A stretch of DNA of 47,400 nucleotides, taken from Endozoicomonas sp. (ex Botrylloides leachii). GTDB taxonomy: Bacteria; Pseudomonadota; Gammaproteobacteria; Pseudomonadales; Endozoicomonadaceae. Of this stretch, positions 33,968 through 43,247 are shown piece after piece. Position numbers and translations under genes: made by a program. Where the stretch lies: assembly GCA_028728195.1 (NCBI GenBank), contig JAQYUY010000078.1, forward strand, positions 1 through 47,400, written 5' to 3'. Each line of letters begins with the position of its first letter. The first letter of the stretch is position 1. Under the pieces are notes generated by a model. It made no database searches and was not told the origin of the DNA. It saw nothing but the letters and a program-made list of their open reading frames with translations.

Positions 33968-34795
33968 ATGATCACAAAATGCTTATTCCCAGCAGCTGGC
34001 TACGGTACGCGCTTTCTGCCGGCCACGAAATCAATGCCTAAGGAAATGATGCCGATGGTTAACAAACCATTGATTCAATACGGTGTTGAAGAAGCCCGTG
34101 ATGCAGGCATGAATGAGATTTGCTTAGTAACGGGTAGAGGCAAGAGAGCATTAGAAGATCACTTTGACACTAACTTTGAGTTAGAGCATCAGATCAGCGG
34201 CAGTGGCAAAGAGGCGTTGCTAACCGATATTCGAGCACTCATTACCGACTGTACATTTTCTTATACCCGCCAAATAGAAATGAAAGGGTTAGGCCACGCA
34301 ATTCTCACTGGACAGACACTGATAGGCGATCAACCGTTCGCTGTAGTATTAGCTGATGATCTCTGCGTTAACCCTGATGGTTCTGGTATATTAAGGCAGA
34401 TGACAAAACTTTATCATCAATTCCGCTGTTCCATCGTTGCTGTACAAGAAGTGCCAGAAGATGAGGTGCATAAATATGGCGTGATTGCCGGTACTGAAAT
34501 CCGTGAAGATATTTTGCGGGTGTCGGATATGGTTGAAAAGCCTACGAAAGAAGAGGCGCCTAGCAATCTAGCTATCATTGGACGTTATATTTTAACACCG
34601 GATATTTTTAACTTGATTGCCGATACCGAACCGGACAAAGACGGTGAAATTCAGATTACTGATGCTCTGATGCAACAAACCAGAGAAGGCTGTGTATTGG
34701 CGTACAGGTTTAAAGGCAAGCGTTTCGACTGCGGTAGTGTTGAAGGCTTCATTGAGGCGACAAACTACTGCTATAGCAACTTGTATAAAGGCTAA
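33968..34795 (+). CDS. galU: UTP-glucose-1-phosphate uridylyltransferase GalU
   Basis: A 275-aa nucleotidyltransferase with the signature FPAAGYGTRFLPATKSMPKE and then PMVNKPLIQYGVEEA. LADDLC is the metal/uridine-binding segment, MVEKPTKEEAPSNLAIIGRY and GKRFDCGSVEGFIEA follow. It makes UDP-glucose from UTP and glucose-1-phosphate, feeding galE and polysaccharide pathways. Length is close to the usual 280-300 aa. Confidence 0.95.
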   Translation: MITKCLFPAAGYGTRFLPATKSMPKEMMPMVNKPLIQYGVEEARDAGMNEICLVTGRGKRALEDHFDTNFELEHQISGSGKEALLTDIRALITDCTFSYTRQIEMKGLGHAILTGQTLIGDQPFAVVLADDLCVNPDGSGILRQMTKLYHQFRCSIVAVQEVPEDEVHKYGVIAGTEIREDILRVSDMVEKPTKEEAPSNLAIIGRYILTPDIFNLIADTEPDKDGEIQITDALMQQTREGCVLAYRFKGKRFDCGSVEGFIEATNYCYSNLYKG

Positions 34796-34912
34796 AGTCT
34801 AGCGGCAGCCTTGCGCATTCATGCAGTTACTGCATTGTGATAATTAAAGCGGCTTAAGTGTAGCAAAAAACAATGCATAACAACTATTTACTATTATGTA
34901 CGTTGATTATAT

Positions 34913-35803
34913 ATGGTTAAAAATCCTCTTCTCTTATTATTAAAAGGCGTTGCCATGGGTGCAGCGGATGTTGTCCCCGGCGTATCAGGAGGCACCATCG
35001 CTTTTATTACTGGGATCTATGATGAGCTACTTAGCAGCTTGAAGAAAATCAGTCCCAGCGCATTAGCAATATTATTTCGGCAAGGTTTTTTTGCATTTTG
35101 GCATCATATTAATGGACCTTTCTTGCTTACGTTGGGTTGTGGCATTTTATTAAGCGTCTTTACCTTGGCAAAAGGTATCAGTTGGATGCTGGTAAATCAT
35201 CCTATCCCTGTTTGGTCTTTTTTTTCTGGATTGGTACTGGTCTCAGTCTGGCATATGCTTCGGCAACTTCCTAGATTAGAATTTTTTTCTATCCTCGGTC
35301 TTATTTCTGGTACAGGCTTTGCTTGGTGGTTTTCAGGTATGGCTCCCCTTAAAGCCGCAAACCCTGAGCTGCTTACCTTTTTTATCTGTGGTGCTGTTGC
35401 TATTTGTGCGATGATTTTGCCCGGTATATCCGGAAGTTTTCTGCTATTGCTATTGGGGATATACGAACCAGTACTACAGGCTGTCACTACCTTAAATGCA
35501 CCGGTTTTGGTCGTGTTTGCTTCAGGGTGTTTGGCCGGTCTTCTGCTATTTTCACGCGTTTTAAGTTGGCTATTAGCGAATGCTCGCAATATTACGATGG
35601 GACTTTTAACCGGTATGATGCTTGGATCTATGAACCGTATCTGGCCTTGGAAACAAATAAATTCTGATCAAATAAGCAATGTGTTGCCACATACCTATGA
35701 ACAGTTAACAGGCGACAGTTCTCAGTTAACTAGTGCTTGCATCGCAGCATTGGCAGCTGTAACACTTGTATTAATTATTGAGCGTATCGCTGAGCGCAGT
35801 TAA
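34913..35803 (+). CDS. DUF368 membrane protein, probable undecaprenyl-phosphate translocase
   Basis: A 296-aa polytopic inner-membrane protein with the DUF368 signature GVAMGAADVVPGVSGGTIAF near the N-terminus and a second, inverted-repeat-like PGISGSFLLLLLGIY at about residue 170. About eight or more hydrophobic segments are visible. DUF368 proteins (PopT) have been proposed to flip undecaprenyl phosphate back across the inner membrane. uppP, which makes that lipid by dephosphorylating the pyrophosphate, is the next gene. The neighbourhood therefore supports a lipid-carrier recycling role, although function here is inferred. The start at 34913 lacks a strong ribosome binding site. Confidence 0.85.
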   Translation: MVKNPLLLLLKGVAMGAADVVPGVSGGTIAFITGIYDELLSSLKKISPSALAILFRQGFFAFWHHINGPFLLTLGCGILLSVFTLAKGISWMLVNHPIPVWSFFSGLVLVSVWHMLRQLPRLEFFSILGLISGTGFAWWFSGMAPLKAANPELLTFFICGAVAICAMILPGISGSFLLLLLGIYEPVLQAVTTLNAPVLVVFASGCLAGLLLFSRVLSWLLANARNITMGLLTGMMLGSMNRIWPWKQINSDQISNVLPHTYEQLTGDSSQLTSACIAALAAVTLVLIIERIAERS

Positions 35804-35811
35804 CTGTATTA

Positions 35812-35837
35812 CTGTCAGGTTAACTACTGCCTGACAG
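35812..35837 (+). terminator. Hairpin after the DUF368 gene
   Basis: CTGTCAGG pairs perfectly with CCTGACAG around a 10-base loop, nine bases after the DUF368 stop. No T run follows, so it is a weak terminator or mRNA-stabilising hairpin candidate. Confidence 0.4.
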
Positions 35838-35855
35838 AATAATGCGTAGACATCC

Positions 35856-36018
35856 TAATACCAATCATCTTTTCTAATTACGCTATTGCACTGGCCATCC
35901 TAGCGCCAGCGCTGCGTTGGAGCTCCTCGCAATAGCTTGATTACTCGTCATACAGCCTTATTATGGGGTTCGGCTGCCCATGCCAATTATGGAAGTTAGA
36001 AAACACGATTGGTATAAC
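35856..36018. repeat. MITE-like element with TTATACCAAT ends, copy 1
   Basis: The left end TAATACCAATCATCTTTTCT and the right end TTAGAAAACACGATTGGTAT form an imperfect terminal inverted repeat over a 163-bp element with no coding capacity. A related element with the same ends is at 38821-38928 and a half copy at 27312-27350. It fills most of the gap between the DUF368 gene and uppP. Confidence 0.72.
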
Positions 36019-36117
36019 GCTATTCTAGGCATCATATTTTTAGCTATCAGAGCAAGACGGAATGCTGAATAATATAAAAAATTTATCATTCTAATCGTTG
36101 TTTGAGTGTATTGCCTT

Positions 36118-36915
36118 ATGGACACGTTTCAAATTATTAGTCTTGCGATTGTACAAGGGCTCACTGAATTTCTACCTGTTTCGAGTTCTGGCCATTTAAT
36201 CTTGCCAGCTAGATTGTTGGGCTGGCAAGATCAAGGGCTAACCTTTGATGTTGCAACCCATCTAGGTACGTTATTAGCAGTTATCCTATACTTTCGCAAA
36301 GATATTGGGCTGCTGACTAAAGACTGGATAAGATCACTTATAGGTAAAGGTACTACACGACATAGTCAAATGGCTTGGTTCATTATTTTAGCCACCATTC
36401 CTGCAGTTATTTTTGGGCTAATAATAAAAAAATCAGGTCTTGATGAAAGTATGCGTTCATTATCAGTAATAGTTGCAACAACACTTATTTTTGGTGCATT
36501 GTTAGGTATTGCAGATTACTTCGGTAAGTGCTCAAAACCATTAGAATTAATGGGGGCAAGCCAAGCTATTGGCATTGGATTTGCGCAAATGCTCGCCATA
36601 ATTCCAGGTACATCACGCTCTGGCATTACTATAACAGCTGCGTTGATGTTGGGCTTTACCCGAGAAGCCTCTGCCCGCTTTTCTTTTTTGCTATCGATTC
36701 CAATCATCATTGGTGCAGGCTTACTCCTTAGTGTTGACTTTCTAAAGGCTAATACCCCTATTGATTGGTACGCTATTATTATGGGAACAAGTGTTTCTGG
36801 CTTAAGTGCCTTTTTATGTATTCATTTGTTCCTCAATGTAATTAATAGAATCGGTTTAATGCCATTTGTGGTGTATCGTTTGGCTCTTGGGTTAGTGCTG
36901 TTCTTTGCGATTTAA
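36118..36915 (+). CDS. uppP: Undecaprenyl-diphosphatase UppP (BacA)
   Basis: A 265-aa integral membrane phosphatase from ATG 36118 (MDTFQIISLAIVQGLTEFLP); the in-frame start at 36106 adds only four residues. The catalytic motifs are intact: QGLTEFLPVSSSGHLIL near the N-terminus, THLGTLLAV and IPGTSRSGITI in the C-terminal half. It dephosphorylates undecaprenyl pyrophosphate on the periplasmic face, recycling the carrier for peptidoglycan and LPS, and confers bacitracin tolerance. It lies next to the DUF368 gene and converges with recN. Confidence 0.95.
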   Translation: MDTFQIISLAIVQGLTEFLPVSSSGHLILPARLLGWQDQGLTFDVATHLGTLLAVILYFRKDIGLLTKDWIRSLIGKGTTRHSQMAWFIILATIPAVIFGLIIKKSGLDESMRSLSVIVATTLIFGALLGIADYFGKCSKPLELMGASQAIGIGFAQMLAIIPGTSRSGITITAALMLGFTREASARFSFLLSIPIIIGAGLLLSVDFLKANTPIDWYAIIMGTSVSGLSAFLCIHLFLNVINRIGLMPFVVYRLALGLVLFFAI

Positions 36916-36932
36916 CAATCAATAGGTCTGAC

Positions 36933-38597
36933 TCAGGTACCCAGAAGTTCTTTAGCATGCGCAAGTGATGATGATGTGATGTCAACTCCTCCCAGCATGC
37001 GAGCCACTTCTTGAATACGAAAGTCGCCCGTCAGAGAAAACACCTCTGTATTAGACTGTGATTGACTAGTTTTTTTATTGACGCATAGGTGCTGGTGTCC
37101 CTGTGAAGCAACCTGTGGTTGATGAGTGACGCATAAGACCTGACTTTGTTGACCTATTTCTCGCAACATGCTGCCAATAACCTCTGCCGTCCCAGCACCA
37201 ATGCCTACATCTACCTCATCAAATACTAATGTTGGTGTATAGGATGTTTGTGCAGTAGCAACCTGAATCGCTAAGCTTATGCGAGATAGTTCTCCGCCTG
37301 ATGCAACTTTTACCAAAGGTCGCAACGGCTGACCGGGGTTGGTTGTTACTAGAAATTCTATGTCTTCAAGCCCTGTAGTTGAGGGGAGAGCATTAATTTT
37401 TCGGGTCAGTGACACGCTGAACAAGGCTTTATCCATGCCTAGCAATGCCATTCGTGAAGTAATTGATTTTTGCAGTTTCAGTGCCGCTTTTTGGCGTTTT
37501 TGTGATAATAATTCAGCTTGCTCATAAAATGCGTTAGCTAGTTCAGATAGTTTATTCCTTAATGTGTTGGCTACTTCATCATGGCATTGTATTCTCTCGA
37601 TCTCATCGGCGAGGCTATGCCGTTTTTCAATAAGCTGATTTGGTTGAATTCGATGTTTTCGTGCCAAATCATAAATAGCACTAAGTCGCTCTTCTATTAT
37701 ATGTAAATGCTGAGGATCGGTATGAAGGTAATCAATGAAGTGGTTAATTTCACCCATTGCCTCTTCTACTTGAATATGCGCTGATGACAACATATCAATA
37801 GATTGGGAAATAGCTGGATGATCAACACTCAGCTGAGTTAACTTATTAATGCACAAAGCAACCTGCTGTAACACATTGCCAGCATCGCTTTCTGTACAAA
37901 TTGTATTTATTTGGTGGCAGGCTTCAAGTGTTGCAGTGACATTGCTAAGCTGGCGATGTTCTTTCTCTAGCACTTCTATTTCGTTTTCCTCCAGCGCCAA
38001 GTCCTCAAGTTCTTGTAATTGATAAGAAAGCAGCTGAACGCGCTCATGCTGATCTTGCTTGCAAGTCAGCAGTTCATCCAAGTCAAACTGTGTTCTATCG
38101 TATGCAATAGCAATATTGGCAACTTTATTGGCAAGCTCTGTAGTATGCGCAAAACTATCTAAGAAAAAACGGTGGGTATTCTTTTTCAGCAGTGATTGAT
38201 GCTCATGCTGACCATGAATATCAATTAATAACTCTCCAATAGCTTTAAGATCTGCTAATGTAGAGGGAGAACCATTAATATAACCACTGGAACGTCCGCT
38301 TTTAGTAATCACTCGCCGTAAAATGCACTCATTACCCGAGTCAAGGTCATGGGCCTCTAACCAACCTTTTGCAGCAGGGCACAACTCTAAATCAAAACAA
38401 GCTATTATTTCAGCTCGCTTAGCACCTGGGCGAATACAATCACTGCCAGCCCTGCCACCAATAGCTAGCCCCAGCGCATCAAGCATAATAGATTTGCCAG
38501 CCCCGGTTTCGCCGGTTATAGCCGTCATTCCTTTGGATATATTCAGATCCAGTTCATTAACAATAGCGTAGTTGCTAATAGATAGCTGATTCAGCAT
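36933..38597 (-). CDS. recN: DNA repair ATPase RecN
   Basis: A 554-aa SMC-like protein of normal length. Walker A is GETGAGKS near residue 30, followed by a long coiled-coil centre (about 160-370). The ABC signature is VASGGELSRISLA and Walker B is LVFDEVDVGIGAGTAEVIG. An H-loop LCVTHQPQVASQGHQHL follows. RecN acts in recombinational repair of double-strand breaks. It starts at ATG 38597 and converges with uppP with only 17 bp between stops. No clear SOS box was identified upstream. Confidence 0.96.
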   Translation of the reverse strand: MLNQLSISNYAIVNELDLNISKGMTAITGETGAGKSIMLDALGLAIGGRAGSDCIRPGAKRAEIIACFDLELCPAAKGWLEAHDLDSGNECILRRVITKSGRSSGYINGSPSTLADLKAIGELLIDIHGQHEHQSLLKKNTHRFFLDSFAHTTELANKVANIAIAYDRTQFDLDELLTCKQDQHERVQLLSYQLQELEDLALEENEIEVLEKEHRQLSNVTATLEACHQINTICTESDAGNVLQQVALCINKLTQLSVDHPAISQSIDMLSSAHIQVEEAMGEINHFIDYLHTDPQHLHIIEERLSAIYDLARKHRIQPNQLIEKRHSLADEIERIQCHDEVANTLRNKLSELANAFYEQAELLSQKRQKAALKLQKSITSRMALLGMDKALFSVSLTRKINALPSTTGLEDIEFLVTTNPGQPLRPLVKVASGGELSRISLAIQVATAQTSYTPTLVFDEVDVGIGAGTAEVIGSMLREIGQQSQVLCVTHQPQVASQGHQHLCVNKKTSQSQSNTEVFSLTGDFRIQEVARMLGGVDITSSSLAHAKELLGT

Positions 38598-38820
38598 AGT
38601 AAACTTTCCAAGTTTGGCTATTGATAGTATTACTGTTCATATGTACAGTATATTGGTGAACTAAAATACTGCAACTATGATATTTCTGCCAATACTTTTT
38701 CTGTTCTTATTTTACTAGTGCTTATGCGTCAAGGATTAATAACTACTTAATTTATAAGGATTTTTTCTCATATCGGCCCTACGCACGCACAGTTGACTGA
38801 TTTGGGTTGTATCAATGACC

Positions 38821-38928
38821 TTATACCAATCGTATTTTCTAACTATGCCACTGCGAAGAGTTTCAATGAGGTATGCCTATTCGCATAGGCAGCGCAATAA
38901 TGTAGTTAGAAAAGGTAATGAGTATTAA
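38821..38928. repeat. MITE-like element with TTATACCAAT ends, copy 2
   Basis: TTATACCAATCGTATTTTCT at the left and TTAGAAAAGGTAATGAGTAT at the right form an imperfect inverted repeat. A 7-bp inner stem (TGCCTAT-TCGC-ATAGGCA) lies near 38873-38890. It occupies the middle of the 507-bp gap between recN and the hybrid kinase. The rest of that gap shows no gene. Confidence 0.72.
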
Positions 38929-39104
38929 AGTGCTTTGCTTTGATCATTTATGACTATTGCTACAATTTATGGCGAATATTTTAGATAGCGAGGCTGAGAG
39001 TTAGTCCCTTTGAATTCTTTGATGGCAAATCACGTAAAATTGTATCGCCAATTATTAGAACTAACCTTAAGGGATAGGCAAATAAAAATTTATAAAAATA
39101 CTAG

Positions 39105-41930
39105 TTGACTGTCATGATAAATTTTGGATTTGATAATCTGCCAATAAAGAAAAAATTACGTTATGCCATGTTAATCACGGCATATACTGTTTTGCTACTG
39201 ACCGTTTCTATTCAAACAACAAGCGACTTGATCAATGCTCGTTCATCTATGGTTAATGACCTCGAAATACTCGCTGAGGTTATTGGTTCTAATTCAGAGG
39301 CTGCTTTAATTTTTGAAGATACTGAGTCAGCTAAACGCTTATTAAATGGGTTTTCAACAGCATTCCATATTAAGTCAGCTTATCTAGTTAATGACAGTGG
39401 TGACCAAATTGCCGCTTATCACCATAACCAAAGCGAATCTTTATCTTTTAAGGTAAATAATTTTAATAAACCTATTACACACTTCAGCAATACACGCCTT
39501 CATTTATACCGCCCTATTATTCTTGATAACCAGCTATTAGGAGGTATCTATATAAAGTCTGACCTTTCACTGTTGTATCAAGAGCTGTTGAAAAATATTC
39601 TTGTTGCACTGTTAGCTATCTTGGCTTCGATAGTAGCAGCTCACATTCTCACATCACGACTGCAAAAGCTCTTAGGCCGCCCAATTACTGAACTTGCCAA
39701 TATTATCAGCGATATAAGTAAGAATGAAGCATATGATAGAAAAGTCTATACGTTTCACAATGATGAAATTGGTCAGTTATATGAATGCTTCAATGATATG
39801 CTCAGCCAAATAAAAAAGCGCGATCAACGCCTCCAGCAGCATCGGGACGATCTAGAAAAAGCAGTAGCTGAAAGAACAAAAGAACTTGATACCAGTAATG
39901 CTGAGTTACAGGCCAGTATTCAAGAAATGAATGAAGCAAAGAACACCGCATTGGAGGCTGTTAAAACAAAAAGCATGTTTCTAGCCAATATGAGCCATGA
40001 AATAAGAACGCCTATGAATGGGGTTCTTGGTATGCTTGACTTGCTACGTGATACTGATTTAGACAGTCTTCAACAAGAATCTCTAGAGACCGCTTATTCT
40101 TCTGCTGATGCTCTTTTACAAATTATCAATGACATTCTCGATTTTTCTAAGATAGAAGCAGAAAAAATGGAGATAGAATCTATTGATATGAACCCAAAAG
40201 CATTAACAGAAGACATTTGTTCATTATTGGCAAATAAAGCAAGAGAGAAAGGCTTAGAATTAAATTGCTACACTGACCCCCGACTTCCTTCAACATTAAA
40301 AGGTGATCCGGTTAGGTTGCGTCAGGTTCTGACTAACCTTCTTGGCAATGCTGTAAAGTTTACTGAACAGGGATGTATTACTGTACGCATTAAGCAGGTA
40401 GAGCAAAAACCTAATTACAGGGTCGTTTTATTTTCTGTAGAAGACTCTGGTATTGGCATTCCTAAAAATTTGCAAAGCTCGCTATTTACAGCATTTAGTC
40501 AGGCAGATGGCAGTACTACACGAAAATTTGGTGGTACAGGTCTAGGGTTAACCATTTGTTATCAATTAGTTAATCTGATGGGAAGTGATATTATTGTTCA
40601 GTCTGAGGAAGGTAAAGGTTCTATTTTTAGCTTTAGTATCAAGATGCCGGTATCGGAAATCAATATTATAGATCGCCAAGTGACTCCCTTTGATATCAAA
40701 GGTACACGTGCGTTAATTGTTGATAGTAATGCAATAAACAGAGAGATCCTTAATCACTACCTAACTTCTTGGCATATTGATTATGAGCAGGCTGCTAGTG
40801 CATCAGAAGCATTACAAAAATTACAAATCGCAGAAAATAATAAAAAGCCTTTTAAACTAGTTTATATTGATATGAACATGCCAGAGGTTGATGGCTTAGA
40901 GTTATCACGTAGCATTGAAAAACTACCTAATATTAACCAAGCAAAGCGAATATTGCTTAGCTCCAATGATACGCTATCTAGATATATACAAAAGGAAAAT
41001 TTTATTGCTGGAAGTTTAAGTAAACCTTATAGGCAGTCAAGGTTATTGGATGTAACGTTAGGAGCGTTGCAGCAGAAAAGCAACATTTCCCCTCCTAAAT
41101 TTACTTCTCAGATTGTCTCTGCACCTAAAACAGCGCTTAATGCAAATATATTACTTGTTGAAGATAATGTCATCAATCAGAAGGTTGCTCTTGCAATGCT
41201 CAATAAATCAGGATTTACCCAGCTGGATATCGCATCAGATGGTAAATCTGCATTAGAAAAAGTATCGGCATCATCCTATGATTTGATCCTAATGGATTGT
41301 CAGATGCCAATAATGAGTGGCTATGAAGCCACTAGGCACATTAGAAAACAAGAAGCATCCACGGGGAAAAAGAGAATTCCTATTCTTGCTATGACAGCTA
41401 ATGCTATGGAAGGTGATAAAGAAAAGTGCATTGCATCAGGTATGGATGATTACTTAACAAAACCAGTTAAGCCAGAACTTTTGGTAGCGCGTATTACCCA
41501 ATGGTTGGGTAGTCAGTCAATAGATCTTAAAAGTAAACAAGAAGCAACCAACAGAAATAGTCCCTCTAATGAGAAGATTTTAATAGAAAAAGATATTCTT
41601 GATAACCAAACTTTAATGATGTTAAAAGAATTAATGGAGGAAGAATTTCCTGTATTATTAAATAGCTATATTGAGGATGCCCCAAAATTATTATTAGATA
41701 TTAAATTATCATCAAAAAATGCTGATATAGAGGTTCTAACCAGAGCAGCTCATACTTTAAAATCCAGTAGCTTTAATATCGGCGCTAGGAAACTAGGAGA
41801 AATGGCAAAAAAAATAGAAGTGGCCAGTTACAATAAAAATTTATCTGAGTGCACAGGCATGATCAGTGGTCTTGAAGACATGCTAAATAGCACAATTATT
41901 GCATTAAATAATTATGATATTGATAATTGA
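39105..41930 (+). CDS. BarA-like tripartite hybrid sensor histidine kinase
   Basis: A 941-aa sensor. TM1 (about 20-40), a CHASE8-like periplasmic region, TM2 (about 165-185) and HAMP lead to a HisKA domain with His298 in ANMSHEIRTPMNG. The HATPase has VLTNLLGNAVKF, EDSGIGIP and GGTGLGL boxes. A first receiver has Asp589 (IDMNMPEVDG) but a weak acidic pocket (LIVDSN). A second receiver is complete (LLVEDN, Asp731 in LMDCQMPIMSG, Lys in LTKPVK). A C-terminal HPt has His883 in AAHTLKSSSFN. The architecture matches BarA/GacS with an extra receiver. BarA works with UvrY/GacA, which is not in the window. Start codon choice between 39105 and 39114 is open. Confidence 0.88.
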   Translation: MTVMINFGFDNLPIKKKLRYAMLITAYTVLLLTVSIQTTSDLINARSSMVNDLEILAEVIGSNSEAALIFEDTESAKRLLNGFSTAFHIKSAYLVNDSGDQIAAYHHNQSESLSFKVNNFNKPITHFSNTRLHLYRPIILDNQLLGGIYIKSDLSLLYQELLKNILVALLAILASIVAAHILTSRLQKLLGRPITELANIISDISKNEAYDRKVYTFHNDEIGQLYECFNDMLSQIKKRDQRLQQHRDDLEKAVAERTKELDTSNAELQASIQEMNEAKNTALEAVKTKSMFLANMSHEIRTPMNGVLGMLDLLRDTDLDSLQQESLETAYSSADALLQIINDILDFSKIEAEKMEIESIDMNPKALTEDICSLLANKAREKGLELNCYTDPRLPSTLKGDPVRLRQVLTNLLGNAVKFTEQGCITVRIKQVEQKPNYRVVLFSVEDSGIGIPKNLQSSLFTAFSQADGSTTRKFGGTGLGLTICYQLVNLMGSDIIVQSEEGKGSIFSFSIKMPVSEINIIDRQVTPFDIKGTRALIVDSNAINREILNHYLTSWHIDYEQAASASEALQKLQIAENNKKPFKLVYIDMNMPEVDGLELSRSIEKLPNINQAKRILLSSNDTLSRYIQKENFIAGSLSKPYRQSRLLDVTLGALQQKSNISPPKFTSQIVSAPKTALNANILLVEDNVINQKVALAMLNKSGFTQLDIASDGKSALEKVSASSYDLILMDCQMPIMSGYEATRHIRKQEASTGKKRIPILAMTANAMEGDKEKCIASGMDDYLTKPVKPELLVARITQWLGSQSIDLKSKQEATNRNSPSNEKILIEKDILDNQTLMMLKELMEEEFPVLLNSYIEDAPKLLLDIKLSSKNADIEVLTRAAHTLKSSSFNIGARKLGEMAKKIEVASYNKNLSECTGMISGLEDMLNSTIIALNNYDIDN

Positions 41931-41937
41931 AATAAAT

Positions 41938-42415
41938 GGTGATGATTCCAACCAGTTGAGCTGCTATATTCCCAAATTTCTCTTGGAATTATCATGTTTC
42001 AGTTAAGGCTGCTTGTATCCATTATATTTAAAATAAAAGTGTCGTTAAAAATAGAAAAGCAACAAGTGGACATCAGCGCTATCTATGCAGGAAGTGTAAA
42101 AAGAGCTTTCAGCTCGAATGCAGCGATAATGCCAACCAGCCCAACAATAGTTATCGCTCATGCCTTTGGCCAAAGGTTCAGCAAGGCACCGCAGCAACTA
42201 TTAGAAAAAACTGAACCCTTACCGCTCGCATCTGTCTGATGGGTAGGGATGTGGTTAGCAGGGTATTTGGCTAACGGATAGAGCGCAACCATCTAAATTT
42301 TCGAACCCGATTGAAGCGCTTTGTATGAAAAACTATCTATTTTCGACATTGGTCGAACGACACGATAAAGTGATTGGTAAGTTCATATCCCACCAGAGTT
42401 ATCAACTAGTTTGAT
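41938..42415 (+). mobile_element. IS1-family element remnant (insA and insB pieces)
   Basis: GGTGATGATTCCAACCAGTT at 41938 resembles the IS1 terminal repeat. Translation around 42056-42160 gives an InsA zinc-finger segment (KATSGHQRYLCRKCKKSFQL). Around 42284-42413, with a stop and a frame change, it gives the InsB C-terminus (NHLNFRTRLKRF, then STLVERHDKVIGKFI). The middle, including most of the InsB catalytic region, is missing, and the whole remnant is well short of the roughly 770 bp of IS1. The 81-codon open frame at 41994-42239 is a different, incidental frame. Confidence 0.8.
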
Positions 42416-42601
42416 TGATCACCTAGATCAGCATCAAATCGGCGTTGATAATATATGGTTTGCAACGGGTTACTGCAAATAGAAATATTCTATTTTAACT
42501 GCACTAGTTGCTTTATACTAAAAGTGCAGAAATTAAAATGATGGGTGATCCATATAGGCTATTCCGAGTAATAGGGATTGTAATCATAAGCTAGCTGGCC
42601 T

Positions 42602-42708
42602 ATATACCCAAGTGAATTCAAGATGCTCATTTTTCTTCCAAGCTTACTCCTTAAAATGAAGGGTTATAGCTGAATAAACGCGAGCATCTTGAAAGCGTTT
42701 GAGTATAT
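42602..42708. repeat. Short inverted-repeat element (MITE/REP-like), complete copy
   Basis: A 25-bp inverted repeat bounds this 107-bp element: ATATACCCAAGTGAATTCAA (with GATGC) at 42602-42626 and its counterpart at 42684-42708, matching 20 of 25. The innermost TTCAAGATGCTC is perfect over 12 bp. It has no coding capacity. A half copy lies at 8252-8311. It ends about 50 bp before the cytochrome gene and may affect its transcription or mRNA stability. Confidence 0.7.
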
Positions 42709-42760
42709 CATCTTACAAAATGCTAACCAGCACCTGAATAATTATAAAGAGGATAAGTGA

Positions 42761-43219
42761 GTGCCACGGTTATTTCTTATACGCATACGCGCCTTATTAT
42801 GTTTACTGGCTACAATATGTACTGCTACCGCGACGGCTAAGTTGGCGATTGATCTCGATGAGCGTTCTCGTAGGGAAATTGCTGAAAGAATAGCTCCCAT
42901 AGGTCGAGTTTGCGAAGCCGGTCAGCTTTGTGCAAAAAACGCCTTTACAGCGGTAAAGAGTGATAATGGCACCAGAAGCGGTGAGCAAGTAGTTAGCCAA
43001 TTTTGTTCAGCATGCCATACAACAGGTTTACTTAATGCGCCCAAAATAGGAGATGGTGCTGCTTGGTCAAAATATATGCAGGCAGCAGGTGGGTTTAATC
43101 AGATGCTGACTAATGCTATTAATGGCATAGGTGCAATGCCGCCAAAGGGTACTTGTATGGATTGTTCTGACATAGAAATACAGTCTGCTATTGAGCATAT
43201 GAGTGGTCTGAAGCCCTGA
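42761..43219 (+). CDS. Cytochrome c5-like monohaem c-type cytochrome
   Basis: A 152-aa exported protein starting at GTG 42761 with GAGG eight bases upstream. A signal peptide (IRALLCLLATICTATATA) precedes the mature domain. The haem site is CSACH (residues 82-86), the distal Met is in GAMPPKG, and the Cys pair of GTCMDCSD is the disulfide typical of cytochrome c5. An unusual region of about 50 residues lies between signal peptide and haem domain. It should carry electrons in the periplasm. Confidence 0.9.
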   Translation: MPRLFLIRIRALLCLLATICTATATAKLAIDLDERSRREIAERIAPIGRVCEAGQLCAKNAFTAVKSDNGTRSGEQVVSQFCSACHTTGLLNAPKIGDGAAWSKYMQAAGGFNQMLTNAINGIGAMPPKGTCMDCSDIEIQSAIEHMSGLKP

Positions 43220-43226
43220 CCACTCA
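43200..43226. terminator. Hairpin at the cytochrome c5 3' end
   Basis: TGAGTGGTC pairs perfectly with GACCACTCA around a 9-base loop and overlaps the stop codon of the cytochrome gene, where it converges with uspE. There is no T run on either strand, so it is only a candidate terminator. Confidence 0.4.
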
Positions 43227-43247
43227 ATAAAAATAAATGATTGCAGC

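Noticed and set aside
41994-42239. 81-codon open frame after the hybrid kinase
   Set aside because: Another frame over the same bases encodes the IS1 InsA zinc-finger motif, so this frame is incidental.
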